Shown here: positions 37,025 to 45,460 of the stretch, piece by piece | How the letters are laid out: every line of letters begins with the position of its first letter | How positions within the stretch are numbered: position 1 is the first letter of the stretch | NCBI GenBank assembly: GCA_027076405.1 | Contig: JALTJN010000100.1 | Location: 14,970 to 78,969, forward strand | Direction of reading: 5' to 3' | Length of the DNA stretch: 64,000 bases | Source: Chromatiales bacterium | GTDB taxonomy: Bacteria > Pseudomonadota > Gammaproteobacteria > UBA6429 | The notes under the pieces: generated by a model | What the model saw: only the letters and a program-made list of their open reading frames with translations | Database searches by the model: none | Told to the model about the DNA's origin: nothing | Program-made: the position numbers and the translations under genes

Positions 37025-38044
37025 GTGAAATTAAATTTTATGAAAAAACTGATGATTAAGATTCAGCGACATTTAAATAAGCTTCGTTGGGGTGTTCTGT
37101 CACTAGTTTTCAGCATGTTAATTCTGTTGCCTTTCCTTCATTTATATCAAACCTATGAAGCTGCACATGCTTATGATTTATTATCACCCTCTGAAAAATC
37201 TATTTCAGATACGATGGAATGGTTAAGTAAACCTTTTGTTAAAGATCCTGAAGTGGATTTAAATAATTTAAAAGGCACAACCTGGTCAGGTACTTTATTT
37301 GGTTTAAAATTGAGTGATCCATTAGCTGTTGTTGGTCAAATTTCTGCAGGTAAAACTATTTACCTGCCATTTTTAATCACAGCACTTATTCCTATACTTT
37401 TAACACTTATTTTCGGGCGTTTCTTTTGTGGCTGGATTTGTCCGGCGACTTTTATCTACGAACTTAATGATAATCTTGCAACCTGGCTGCGTAAAGCGGG
37501 CTTACCTGTTGGTAAAAGAAAACTGGATTTTCGACTTAAGTATTTAGTGCTTGCTATGGGAATTATTATTTCAGCCGCAACAGGTATGATCGCGTTTGCA
37601 TCCATGTATCCACCTGCATTGATCGGTCGTGAAATTTATTATGCTGTTGCTTTGAGCGGCTTTGGTTCAGGTATGGTTTTTTTCCTGCTGACATTGTTAT
37701 TTGATTTGATGGTAACTCGTCGGGGATTCTGTCGCTATGTTTGTCCGGGCGGAGCCTTATATTCTTTGCTTGGTCATTTTCGTTTATTTCGAATTAAACG
37801 TGATGTTGCATTATGTAATGACTGTGCAAAGTGTAATGTCGTTTGTCAGTTTGGTTTAGATCCACTACGGGATGATTTTACTCAGGAATGTAATAACTGC
37901 ACCGCATGTATCGCGGTATGTCCAACCGATGCATTATCTTTTACTGTTAACGTTAAAGATATCCCAAATCAGGGACCGGGCCATTTAGGGCATGAATATA
38001 AACGGTTACATAACATTAAAGATGATCAGGATATAAAGTCATGA
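37025..38044 (+). CDS. napH: NapH-like membrane ferredoxin quinol dehydrogenase
   Basis: 339 residues from a GTG start (an ATG six codons in, at 37040, is an alternative). About four to five transmembrane helices. The cytoplasmic-loop motifs CGWICP and CRYVCPGG and the C-terminal double cluster CNDCAKCNVVC / CNNCTACIAVCP match NapH, which oxidises menaquinol or ubiquinol and works with NapG. Compared with E. coli NapH (287 residues) there is an added periplasmic segment after TM1 (about 50-100). Its stop overlaps the next start (ATGA). Confidence 0.87.
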   Translation: MKLNFMKKLMIKIQRHLNKLRWGVLSLVFSMLILLPFLHLYQTYEAAHAYDLLSPSEKSISDTMEWLSKPFVKDPEVDLNNLKGTTWSGTLFGLKLSDPLAVVGQISAGKTIYLPFLITALIPILLTLIFGRFFCGWICPATFIYELNDNLATWLRKAGLPVGKRKLDFRLKYLVLAMGIIISAATGMIAFASMYPPALIGREIYYAVALSGFGSGMVFFLLTLLFDLMVTRRGFCRYVCPGGALYSLLGHFRLFRIKRDVALCNDCAKCNVVCQFGLDPLRDDFTQECNNCTACIAVCPTDALSFTVNVKDIPNQGPGHLGHEYKRLHNIKDDQDIKS

Positions 38045-38700
38045 AACGTCGAAGTTTCCTGCAAAAAACAGTTTTTGGTTTTGGCATTTTAGGATTTAGC
38101 AGTTTACCCTTTGGCTTATCCCGTTTACTTTCGCCAAAAGCTAATGCTGCATTGCAAAATTATTCAATTTTACCCGGCGCAATATCTGATCCGGAAGCAT
38201 TTAATGCTGCATGTATTGGCTGCGGTTTATGTGGTGAAATTTGTCCTCCGAAATGTATTTTATTCCATAAGAATGACGGTGGACCCGAGTCAAATAAACC
38301 TTACATACAGCCTGCTATTAAGAGTTGTACATTATGCGGTTATTGTATGGAAATTTGTCCAACAGAAGCCTTAACCGTCACACCGATCAGGGAAGTTGAT
38401 ATGGGAGTTGCACAAATTGATCGTGCAGCTTGTTATCCATGGGTTGATAAAGGTGTATGCGGAGCATGTGTTGCTGTCTGCCCATTAGGAGACAAAGCGA
38501 TTGATTATGATTTTGGCAACTTTTATCGTCCTGTTGTTAAAGATGGTTGCGTTGGCTGCGGTCAATGTGTTGAAGTTTGTCCAGAACCAAGTTTACCTAT
38601 ACGAATTGTACAAGGCACAGACAGTAAAGTTGCAAGACATGGTGTAGGGCTTAATCAGCAATACAAATGGCAAGAAAGTGATAGTCGGTTAAAATATTAA
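38041..38700 (+). CDS. Second NapG-like periplasmic ferredoxin
   Basis: 219 residues with a Tat-like signal (MKRRSFLQKT, hydrophobic stretch to about 36, ANA cleavage). Cluster motifs are CIGCGLCGEICPPKC, CTLCGYCMEICP, CGACVAVCP and CVGCGQCVEVCP. Its layout is that of NapG/MauM, and it overlaps the napH-like gene by four bases, the arrangement expected of the true NapG-NapH pair. Presence of two NapG paralogues is uncommon. Confidence 0.85.
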   Translation: MKRRSFLQKTVFGFGILGFSSLPFGLSRLLSPKANAALQNYSILPGAISDPEAFNAACIGCGLCGEICPPKCILFHKNDGGPESNKPYIQPAIKSCTLCGYCMEICPTEALTVTPIREVDMGVAQIDRAACYPWVDKGVCGACVAVCPLGDKAIDYDFGNFYRPVVKDGCVGCGQCVEVCPEPSLPIRIVQGTDSKVARHGVGLNQQYKWQESDSRLKY

Positions 38701-38702
38701 AA

Positions 38703-39281
38703 ATGAAATTTAAAAAAGTTGTTTTACTGATATTGCTAATTAATATTTTAAGCTTTAATCAGGTATTTGCTCATCATGTATTAGGCCGGCCATCTTATAG
38801 TTTAGGTGATGATTCAAATACACCGCCTAGCCTGCAGGTTGAAACACAAATAGGCGAATACTATGTAACATACATGGCCTTTCCTGCTTTCCCAAAACCC
38901 AATGAGTCAGGTCGAGTCAATTTATATGCTTCACGTATCGATAATGGAAATACATTTAATGGCAAAGTAACTTTTAAAGTTAGAGATGATAGTTGGTTTT
39001 CATCAAAGCAGGAAATATTAGGAACGCAGGAAATTGATGATGGTGTATACCGGCAAGGTTTTGTTTTTAGTAAAGCAGGAAATTATATCGTAACAGCTGA
39101 ATTTGAATCCGGTGGCGAGCCTTATACGATTGATTTCCCGCTACGTATTGGTGAACCGGATTCTATTGGCCCAATAGGATTAGCTGTTGTTATTATAGTT
39201 TTAGTCATTGTTGCGGTAAATATAACACAGCGCCATCGTTTACAACGATTAAAGGCAAAGCAGCATCATAGTGATCATTAA
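38703..39281 (+). CDS. Membrane-anchored periplasmic protein, FixH-like, in nap-type cluster
   Basis: 192 residues. A signal peptide (about 1-23, ending VFA) leads to a His-His start of the mature protein (HHVLGRPSYSL), a beta-rich domain of about 130 residues (ETQIGEYYVTYMAFPAFP; GVYRQGFVFSKAGNYIVTAEF), and a C-terminal membrane helix (about 158-177) followed by a basic tail. The fold is reminiscent of FixH/YtkA-like domains, which are linked to metal delivery for respiratory enzymes; the N-terminal HH could bind a metal. The gene starts 2 bp after the NapG-like stop and is followed after 2 bp by the NosR-like gene. Function unknown. Confidence 0.7.
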   Translation: MKFKKVVLLILLINILSFNQVFAHHVLGRPSYSLGDDSNTPPSLQVETQIGEYYVTYMAFPAFPKPNESGRVNLYASRIDNGNTFNGKVTFKVRDDSWFSSKQEILGTQEIDDGVYRQGFVFSKAGNYIVTAEFESGGEPYTIDFPLRIGEPDSIGPIGLAVVIIVLVIVAVNITQRHRLQRLKAKQHHSDH

Positions 39282-39283
39282 AG

Positions 39284-40861
39284 ATGTATGAGTTAGTTGT
39301 CAATTTTATTAATAACCTAATTTATGTGCCAGAGGAAGGGATGGTGCATCCCGGATTGCCTGCTGGATGGGTTGCATTTATTTTTTTCAGTATGGTTGTC
39401 ATTGCAATACGTTATATTTTCTTCTCTGTTCAGTCCGGAACAGGTTTTAAATTCCCAATTAGTAATTCTTTTATTAAAAAAATCACTACCCGACCATGGC
39501 TTATTGTTAGTTTTAGGCTGGTTGCGGCAGCTGTTTTTTTACTTGTTGTTTATGCAGGTTTATTTGGTACCCCTGTTCCTGAAAGAAATATTGCAACAGT
39601 TTTAACCTGGACTATTTGGTGGTCAGGCGTTGTCATTAGTATTTTCTTTGTTGGTTCAGCATGGTGTGCAATCTGCCCATGGGATGCTATTGCGACATGG
39701 TTAGTTCGGCAAAAGTTGTGGAAACGCGCAAGTGAAACCAGTAGTTTAAATATACGTGTGCCAAAAGTTTTACGCTCGGTATGGCCTGCACTAATCATGT
39801 TTGTTGGTTTGACCTGGTTAGAGCTGGGAGTTGGTGTAACCGTTAGTCCCTATGCAACCGCATTAATGGCTTTATTTATGGTGGTGGCAGCTACGGTTTC
39901 TTTGGCGGTATATGAACGCAAAGCATTTTGCCGTTACTTTTGTGCAATAGGCAGAACGATTGGTGCATATAGTTCTATTGCACCCATTGCTTTAGCCCCT
40001 GTTAATGAAAAGACATGTGCTGATTGTAAAACACTTGAATGTTATCACGGCACAAAAGATATCGAACCCTGTCCGACAAATCTTGTTATGGGACGGCTCT
40101 CTCAGAATACTTATTGTACTTCTTGTGGTGCATGCAGCATGAGTTGTCCACATCAAAACGTAAGCTGGCGAATTCGTGGCGTGGGAGATGAAATTACTCA
40201 AACTCCACGTTCATCTGCATTAAGGGGACGCGTTGATGAAGGCTGGTTTATTCTAGGTTTAGTTGCATTAACAATATTTCATGGAATTACCATGATGCCA
40301 TATTGGGAAAGTTCGATTCATAAACTGGCATATTTGATTGGTGATTCAGGACAATTATTAACAAGTTTTAGTCTCGGGATGTTTGCGGGCATGGCTATTC
40401 CGATAATATTATTTTTAGCATCCATTAAATGGACTCAAATTTTGTTAAAAACAAAAGAGGAATACAATCGTATTTTCTCGGCTTTTGCACTAAGCATCTT
40501 ACCCTTGGCTTTTACTTACCATATTGCACATAACATGACACACCTGGTAAGAGAGAGTCAGGGTTTCTGGACAGTATTATTTAATCCATTAGGTATAAAT
40601 ACACAACCATTAAGTATGATGGAAAGACATATGCGGCATATGAACCCGATTATCAATGACAATATCGTGTTTGGTATTCAGGGTTTGCTTGTTATTTTCG
40701 GATTTTATTTGTCACTGCGTATTGCCAGACAGCGGTTTAATCAGGTGAGTGCGACATCTAAGGTTATAAAACGAGTGTATGTGCCACTGTTTTTATATAT
40801 CTCTTTTATTAGTCTTGTCGATTTATGGCTTTTAATGCAACCAATGATTATGCGTATGTAA
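39284..40861 (+). CDS. NosR/NapH-like membrane polyferredoxin
   Basis: 525 residues. Two helices precede the motifs CAICPWDA (about 127-134) and CRYFCAIGR, then a double ferredoxin region (CADCKTLECYHGTKDIEPCP; CTSCGACSMSCP) and at least five further helices with conserved histidines (FHGITMMPYWE; AYHIAHNMTH). It resembles the C-terminal half of NosR or CcoG-type proteins but lacks the N-terminal FMN domain of NosR. It probably moves electrons between quinol pool and the periplasm or assists enzyme activation; that is inferred. Confidence 0.78.
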   Translation: MYELVVNFINNLIYVPEEGMVHPGLPAGWVAFIFFSMVVIAIRYIFFSVQSGTGFKFPISNSFIKKITTRPWLIVSFRLVAAAVFLLVVYAGLFGTPVPERNIATVLTWTIWWSGVVISIFFVGSAWCAICPWDAIATWLVRQKLWKRASETSSLNIRVPKVLRSVWPALIMFVGLTWLELGVGVTVSPYATALMALFMVVAATVSLAVYERKAFCRYFCAIGRTIGAYSSIAPIALAPVNEKTCADCKTLECYHGTKDIEPCPTNLVMGRLSQNTYCTSCGACSMSCPHQNVSWRIRGVGDEITQTPRSSALRGRVDEGWFILGLVALTIFHGITMMPYWESSIHKLAYLIGDSGQLLTSFSLGMFAGMAIPIILFLASIKWTQILLKTKEEYNRIFSAFALSILPLAFTYHIAHNMTHLVRESQGFWTVLFNPLGINTQPLSMMERHMRHMNPIINDNIVFGIQGLLVIFGFYLSLRIARQRFNQVSATSKVIKRVYVPLFLYISFISLVDLWLLMQPMIMRM

Positions 40862-40873
40862 TGGAATAACATT

Positions 40874-41533
40874 ATGTTGAATAAATTTAAAAAATATTTA
40901 CAGAATTACTGCAGCTTAAGTGCGCGTTGTCCCATTGGGGTTTTTTTTAGTGTTTTTATTTTAGGTATTTTATTCTGGGGGGCTTTCAATACCAGTATGG
41001 AATTAACGAATACCGAGACTTTTTGTATTTCCTGTCATGAAATGGAAGAGAATGTTTATAAAGAATATAAAGAAACAATTCATTATTCGAATAGAACAGG
41101 AGTAAGAGCAACCTGTCCCGATTGTCATGTACCAAAAGACTGGATACACAAAGTAATACGGAAAGTTGGTGCAACGAACGAGCTTTTTCATAAGGTGATT
41201 GGCAGTATAGATACACCGAAAAAATTCGAAACAAAGCGTTTGCAGCTGGCACAACATGTCTGGAAAACCATGAAAGATACAGATTCGCGTGAATGCCGGA
41301 ACTGTCATGCTTTTAACTCAATGAATCTTAAGGTGCAAAAAAAATCATCACAAAGTGCACATAGACGTGCTCTTGAAAAAGGACAGACATGTATAGATTG
41401 CCATATGGGAATCGCACATCATATTGCCAAAAAGTTTGATAAAGATTTAGTCTTGCATGATAAATTTAAAAAAGAGAAAAGGCCTTGTGCGGATTGTCAT
41501 AAGGGGATGCCTCAACCCGGCGCCGGCTGGTAA
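40874..41533 (+). CDS. napC: NapC/NirT-family cytochrome c with five haem motifs
   Basis: 219 residues, membrane-anchored by one helix (about 22-40). The four NapC haem motifs are CISCH (51-55), CPDCH (81-85), CRNCH (141-145) and CIDCH (173-177). A fifth, CADCH (205-209), lies in a C-terminal extension ending PQPGAGW. NapC takes electrons from quinol to periplasmic reductases. With no NapB in the cluster, the additional haem could help direct transfer to NapA. AATGGAA is a weak ribosome site. A long palindrome follows directly. Confidence 0.88.
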   Translation: MLNKFKKYLQNYCSLSARCPIGVFFSVFILGILFWGAFNTSMELTNTETFCISCHEMEENVYKEYKETIHYSNRTGVRATCPDCHVPKDWIHKVIRKVGATNELFHKVIGSIDTPKKFETKRLQLAQHVWKTMKDTDSRECRNCHAFNSMNLKVQKKSSQSAHRRALEKGQTCIDCHMGIAHHIAKKFDKDLVLHDKFKKEKRPCADCHKGMPQPGAGW

Positions 41534-41658
41534 ATTAACCATTACAGACGGTGTTAGCGGCGTTAAGTCTAAAATTTAAAAAATTCATTTATTTATTATA
41601 AATTCATTTTTTAAATTTTAAACTTGCCTTGCTTCCATCCGCCTGTAAAGGTTAATTA
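41534..41658. repeat. 124-bp imperfect palindrome between napC and napF
   Basis: ATTAACCATTACAGACGG at the left is mirrored by CCGCCTGTAAAGGTTAAT at the right, and AAGTCTAAAATTTAAAAAAT inside is mirrored by ATTTTTTAAATTTTAAACTT. The centre is near 41596. It starts one base after the napC stop and occupies most of the 194-bp gap. It could be a MITE-like relic or an mRNA-stabilising/attenuating hairpin. Confidence 0.75.
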
Positions 41659-41727
41659 TGTGGTGATTTAGACTATCTTTTGTTTAAATCATAATACTGC
41701 TTTGTAACTTATTGAATAAGGTTAATA

Positions 41728-42288
41728 ATGGATCGTAGAGATTTTTTTAGACGGGGTTTGGGTAAAGCGGCAGAGGTTGCTGTTAAAACCGTTGATAAGC
41801 GTGCGGCTGACAGGGCAAAACACTGGATCCGTCCTCCTTATGCGGTTGCTGAACTTGATTTTTTATTAGCCTGCACACGTTGCAATGCTTGTATCGAAGC
41901 TTGTCCGCACAATATTATTTTTCCATTGGCCGCTCGTTTAGGTGCGGATGTCGTCAATACACCTGCTCTCGATTTATTAAAAAAGGGTTGTCATTTATGT
42001 GAAGACTGGCCATGTGTAAATGCATGTGAAGCAAAGGCATTAGTGCGCATAGAAAATGAAAGCCCGACAAAATTTGCCAGAGCTGAAATAAATGAAAACC
42101 TTTGTTTACCTTTTTCTGGGCCGGAATGTGGTGCTTGTGTGCCGCATTGTCCGGTTGAAGGGGCAATGGAATTAATAAATGAAAAACCTGTTATTCATCA
42201 GGATGTCTGTTCAGGTTGTGCTTTATGTCGCGAGGTTTGCGTTGTAGAGGAAAAAGCAATATTGATAACGCCCTTTATTGTAGAATAA
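41728..42288 (+). CDS. napF: NapF-like ferredoxin
   Basis: 186 residues with no clear signal cleavage site, though it starts MDRRDFFRRGLGK as NapF proteins do. Cluster motifs: CTRCNACIEACP (about 50-61), CHLCEDWPCVNAC, CGACVPHCP and CSGCALCREVC. NapF acts in the cytoplasm, binding NapA and helping its maturation. In this cluster, where napD is absent, it may carry more of that chaperone role. It is 11 bp from the convergent kinase gene. Confidence 0.88.
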   Translation: MDRRDFFRRGLGKAAEVAVKTVDKRAADRAKHWIRPPYAVAELDFLLACTRCNACIEACPHNIIFPLAARLGADVVNTPALDLLKKGCHLCEDWPCVNACEAKALVRIENESPTKFARAEINENLCLPFSGPECGACVPHCPVEGAMELINEKPVIHQDVCSGCALCREVCVVEEKAILITPFIVE

Positions 42289-42298
42289 AAGTGATTTT

Positions 42299-43624
42299 TT
42301 AAAAGCTTATAATTATTTTTGCACCACCGAGTAAGCTTTTTGTTATCTTCATTTCGCCTTTATATAGTAATAAAATGTCATTTACCATTGCGAGTCCCAA
42401 TCCATGGCCAGGTGTATTCTGATCGGCGCGTTGTCCACGCAATAATATCCGTTCCTTTTCATCTTCAGCGATACCGATGCCATCGTCTTCTATTGCCAGT
42501 TCAATCTGCTGATGATTTTTACTGGCAGAAATAGCTACTTTTTTATCGCACCATTTAAAAGCATTTTCTAATAAATTACCTAGCAACTCATAAAGGTCAC
42601 CTTGGTCTATTTTAACTTTTAATTTCTCATCAACTTTAATATTAACCTGCACCTCTTTTTCTGTATGTACCTTTTGTAGAGTGTTTACTATTTTATTAAT
42701 GACAGGTAGTAAATTAAGTGTTTCAGTAAAATGTGATTTTGCAACCGTTGCTGCTCTATTCAACTGATATTCAACAATATTGTTAATGGTTTTTAATTGT
42801 TCATCTGCGGTATCTTTTTCTTTCCCTGACAGACTGTTTGTTATTCCTTGTAATACTGCAATCGGTGTTTTTAAACTATGCGCCATATTACCAAGCGCAT
42901 CCCGATAGCGGGTAAGCTGTTGTTGAGACGAATCAAGGAGCTGATTTAAATTATTTGTTAAAGGTGTAATTTCTTTTGGGTATAGAGCAGTCAGTTTTTC
43001 AGCTTCTCCTTCTTCTATTTTTATTAAATCGTCTGCAACATATCGCAACGGTTTTAATCCCCAGCGCAGAATGAGCGTTTGGATAATAATTAACAGTAAG
43101 CTGACTCCGGCTAGCCAGCCCCATAAGTTTTTACGAAATAGAGAAATTTGTGAATCATAAACATTCTTGTTTTCTGCAACCTGAAAAATATAGGTGTCTT
43201 CACCTTCAACTGTTATCCATATTGTGGCAAAGTTGACTGAAGTATATTCTTGTCCATCGACAGAGATATTGGAAAAAGAAAATTCTCCCACTTTATATTC
43301 GTCAGGAAAAGGAATTTTTGTGTTTAGCATAGATTCAGATTGCCAGACGATTTTTTTATTTGCGCTGATAACCTGAGCATGCAGGGTTGATTCCGAAATA
43401 TTGAGTCGAGGCTCCATATTTTCTACAGGAAGTTTTAAATATTCAGCATCATCGAGTTCTGCTGTTGCAAGCAAAGCATAAATTTGGGTACGCAAGTTTT
43501 CGCGTTGTGCATTTTCTATATTGTTGCGGAATGCTTTATCTAATACCAGTCCGGTTAGGCTCATAAAAAAAATCAGGATAATTAATGCAGAAAATAAAAT
43601 TCGGGTATGGATGGAAAAAATCAT
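42299..43624 (-). CDS. PhoQ-like sensor histidine kinase
   Basis: 441 residues. TM1 (about 8-27) and TM2 (about 163-185) flank a periplasmic sensor of about 135 residues. A HAMP-like segment follows, then the dimerisation domain with His near 248 in MAHSLKTPIAVLQG and the ATPase domain (NLLENAFKWC; DDGIGIAEDE; GHGLGLAMV). The overall layout and HSLKTP motif are those of the PhoQ group. It overlaps the upstream response regulator by four bases. Confidence 0.92.
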   Translation of the reverse strand: MIFSIHTRILFSALIILIFFMSLTGLVLDKAFRNNIENAQRENLRTQIYALLATAELDDAEYLKLPVENMEPRLNISESTLHAQVISANKKIVWQSESMLNTKIPFPDEYKVGEFSFSNISVDGQEYTSVNFATIWITVEGEDTYIFQVAENKNVYDSQISLFRKNLWGWLAGVSLLLIIIQTLILRWGLKPLRYVADDLIKIEEGEAEKLTALYPKEITPLTNNLNQLLDSSQQQLTRYRDALGNMAHSLKTPIAVLQGITNSLSGKEKDTADEQLKTINNIVEYQLNRAATVAKSHFTETLNLLPVINKIVNTLQKVHTEKEVQVNIKVDEKLKVKIDQGDLYELLGNLLENAFKWCDKKVAISASKNHQQIELAIEDDGIGIAEDEKERILLRGQRADQNTPGHGLGLAMVNDILLLYKGEMKITKSLLGGAKIIISF

Positions 43625-44322
43625 GTTAACGACACATCATTCGTATTTGTTTGATTTAAATTCCAGCGATAACCTCTGCCGCGCAATGTTTCTATGGGTT
43701 TTAATGTACCATCGGGATCCAGTTTTTTTCTTAGCCGACCTACGAATACTTCAATAACATTACTATCGCGGTCAAAATCCTGTTCATAAATATGTTCTGT
43801 TAATTCAGTTTTTGAAATGACCTTGTCTTTATTCATAACCAGGTATTCTATAACCTTGTATTCATAAGCGGTCAGCTCAAGTTCGGCATCATTGACGAAT
43901 ACTGATTGTGATGATGTATTTATATTGATTGCTCCGAAATGAATAAGCGGTTGTGCAACACCGGCAGAGCGTCGTAATAAGGCGCGTATTCTTGCAAGTA
44001 ACTCCTCATTATGAAAAGGCTTCACCAGATAATCATCGGCTCCGGCTTCAAGGCCTTCAACCTTATCCTGCCATTTTCCCCGTGCGGTTAAGATAAGAAT
44101 AGGGAAAGATTTTTCCATTTTACGCCACTGCTTAATGACCTCGATGCCTGATAATTTTGGTAGCCCTAAATCAACAATGGCCATATCGAAGGAATACTCA
44201 TGACCCATGAACAGCCCCGCTTCACCATCTTTTGCAATATCAACGGCAAAACCATTTTCCTGTAAATATTTTTGTAGTTGAGCCCTTAAGTTGGGTTCAT
44301 CTTCAATAATTAACAAACGCAT
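43621..44322 (-). CDS. OmpR/PhoP-family response regulator
   Basis: 233 residues: receiver domain with phosphoacceptor Asp51 (MAIVDLGLP), acidic EDEP at 7-10 and DYLVKPFHNEEL, followed by a winged helix DNA-binding domain (LTAYEYKVIEYLVMNK; NVIEVFVGRLRKKLD). It forms an operon with the overlapping kinase and with the small PepSY-like gene, which ends 5 bp upstream of its start. Confidence 0.94.
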   Translation of the reverse strand: MRLLIIEDEPNLRAQLQKYLQENGFAVDIAKDGEAGLFMGHEYSFDMAIVDLGLPKLSGIEVIKQWRKMEKSFPILILTARGKWQDKVEGLEAGADDYLVKPFHNEELLARIRALLRRSAGVAQPLIHFGAININTSSQSVFVNDAELELTAYEYKVIEYLVMNKDKVISKTELTEHIYEQDFDRDSNVIEVFVGRLRKKLDPDGTLKPIETLRGRGYRWNLNQTNTNDVSLT

Positions 44323-44327
44323 AAAAA

Positions 44328-44600
44328 TTACCCGGCATTAACTCTAAAGGTTTGTATTTTCCCGGAAGGTAGTAATACTTTTATTTTATAAATACGGTGT
44401 CCATTTTTTTGTACTGTTTTAGCAGAGAGTATCCGGCCCCCCGTTTTTAGTTTTATTGTCGTTACTGCCTGATTTAAAGTTTGACTATTGTTTTGGCTTA
44501 AGCGTATTTTAGGTTCTGACGATATGGCTTCTGCAGGAGTTGCGGCAGAAAACGTTGTGATGAGAATAAAAAAAAGGGAAGGAATAATTGTATATTTCAT
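44328..44600 (-). CDS. Small secreted PepSY-like protein
   Basis: 90 residues: signal peptide (1-25, ending AEA) and a mature domain of about 60 residues (AVTTIKLKTGGRILSAKTVQ ... GHRIYKIKVLLPSGKIQTFRV), the alpha-beta pattern of a single PepSY domain. Small PepSY proteins are common beside PhoP/PhoQ-type systems, and may modulate the kinase in the periplasm. It is the first gene of the three-gene unit with the regulator and kinase. Confidence 0.75.
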   Translation of the reverse strand: MKYTIIPSLFFILITTFSAATPAEAISSEPKIRLSQNNSQTLNQAVTTIKLKTGGRILSAKTVQKNGHRIYKIKVLLPSGKIQTFRVNAG

Positions 44601-44711
44601 TTTTATCTCAATTTATTGTTAGGGATTAATATGCAGGACTCAATTAATTTATTGTGTCCTGCATATTAAGGATAACCAAGCCATAAAATTTTAACCAGAT
44701 TTATTCTTAAA

Positions 44712-45281
44712 TTAATGTTGTGAAATAGCATTTCCAACCATAGCACCAAAAATAGCGCCACCAAATGCCGCACCTGCATCACCACCACTGGCGTCACTGG
44801 CTATGGCTGAACCAATAAGTCCTCCGGCTAATATGGGTAAGACATTATCAGAATGGTGCCCACTGCTGATGACTACACGCGAGCGATAGCGAGGTACAGC
44901 ATAGTAGTCAGGGGCAATGTAACTGCTGTGGCGATAGAAATGGCTACGCTCGTATCTCCAGTCATTATTCCAGTGATAATATCTTCTGTGAGCACGGATA
45001 TACTTTCTCATATGACGATTGAATCTCCGTTGTTGCCGTTCATGACGTAATTCACGGCGAACTTCACGACGAATTTGACGGTGACGTTTTGCATGTCTCC
45101 ATTGCTTATGTTGATTATATTTGCGGAAATTGCGCTCATGATGAGGGGTGTCATATTGGCGATAATGACCTCGATCATCAAGACGCTCATTGTCTCTTTC
45201 ATGATGTTTCTGACCTGCTTCTGCCATAGAAACACTGCTTAAAGCGATGATAATTATGCCAATAGTTGCTTTGATATTCAT
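44712..45281 (-). CDS. Secreted basic His/Arg-rich glycine-zipper protein
   Basis: 189 residues. A signal peptide (about 1-22, ending AEA) is followed by a stretch of over 100 residues dominated by Arg, His and Tyr (for example RREVRRELRHERQQRRFNRH). The C-terminus is a glycine-zipper membrane segment (GGLIGSAIASDASGGDAG and following, about 152-182), as in Rick_17kDa/2TM families. It is probably located in the cell envelope. Function unknown; the His-rich part could bind metals. It stands alone between the PepSY operon and the soe terminator. Confidence 0.7.
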   Translation of the reverse strand: MNIKATIGIIIIALSSVSMAEAGQKHHERDNERLDDRGHYRQYDTPHHERNFRKYNQHKQWRHAKRHRQIRREVRRELRHERQQRRFNRHMRKYIRAHRRYYHWNNDWRYERSHFYRHSSYIAPDYYAVPRYRSRVVISSGHHSDNVLPILAGGLIGSAIASDASGGDAGAAFGGAIFGAMVGNAISQH

Positions 45282-45396
45282 TTTGCTTCTCCTGTTATTT
45301 ATTCGAGCTTTTTTAGCTGTTATAAGAACTATAGACAGATGAAGCTGAACCTAATCTGAATATCTCTCAAATTTATGAGAAAAATTAACAGGTAAT

Positions 45397-45434
45397 AAAA
45401 AAGCCGCTCTGTTGGGTAACAAAGCGGCTTTTTG
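45397..45434 (-). terminator. Rho-independent terminator of soeABC
   Basis: On the minus strand, GCCGCTTTGTT pairs with AACAGAGCGGC and is followed by a T-run; A-runs on the other side make it usable in both directions. It lies 26 bp after the soeC stop. Confidence 0.9.
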
Positions 45435-45460
45435 GTCTTATTTATCAGACTCTATGTTGT

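Noticed and set aside
40874..41533. TorC-type pentahaem cytochrome for TMAO reduction
   Set aside because: TorC has a large separate C-terminal haem domain; here the extension is only about 40 residues, and the neighbours are nap-type.
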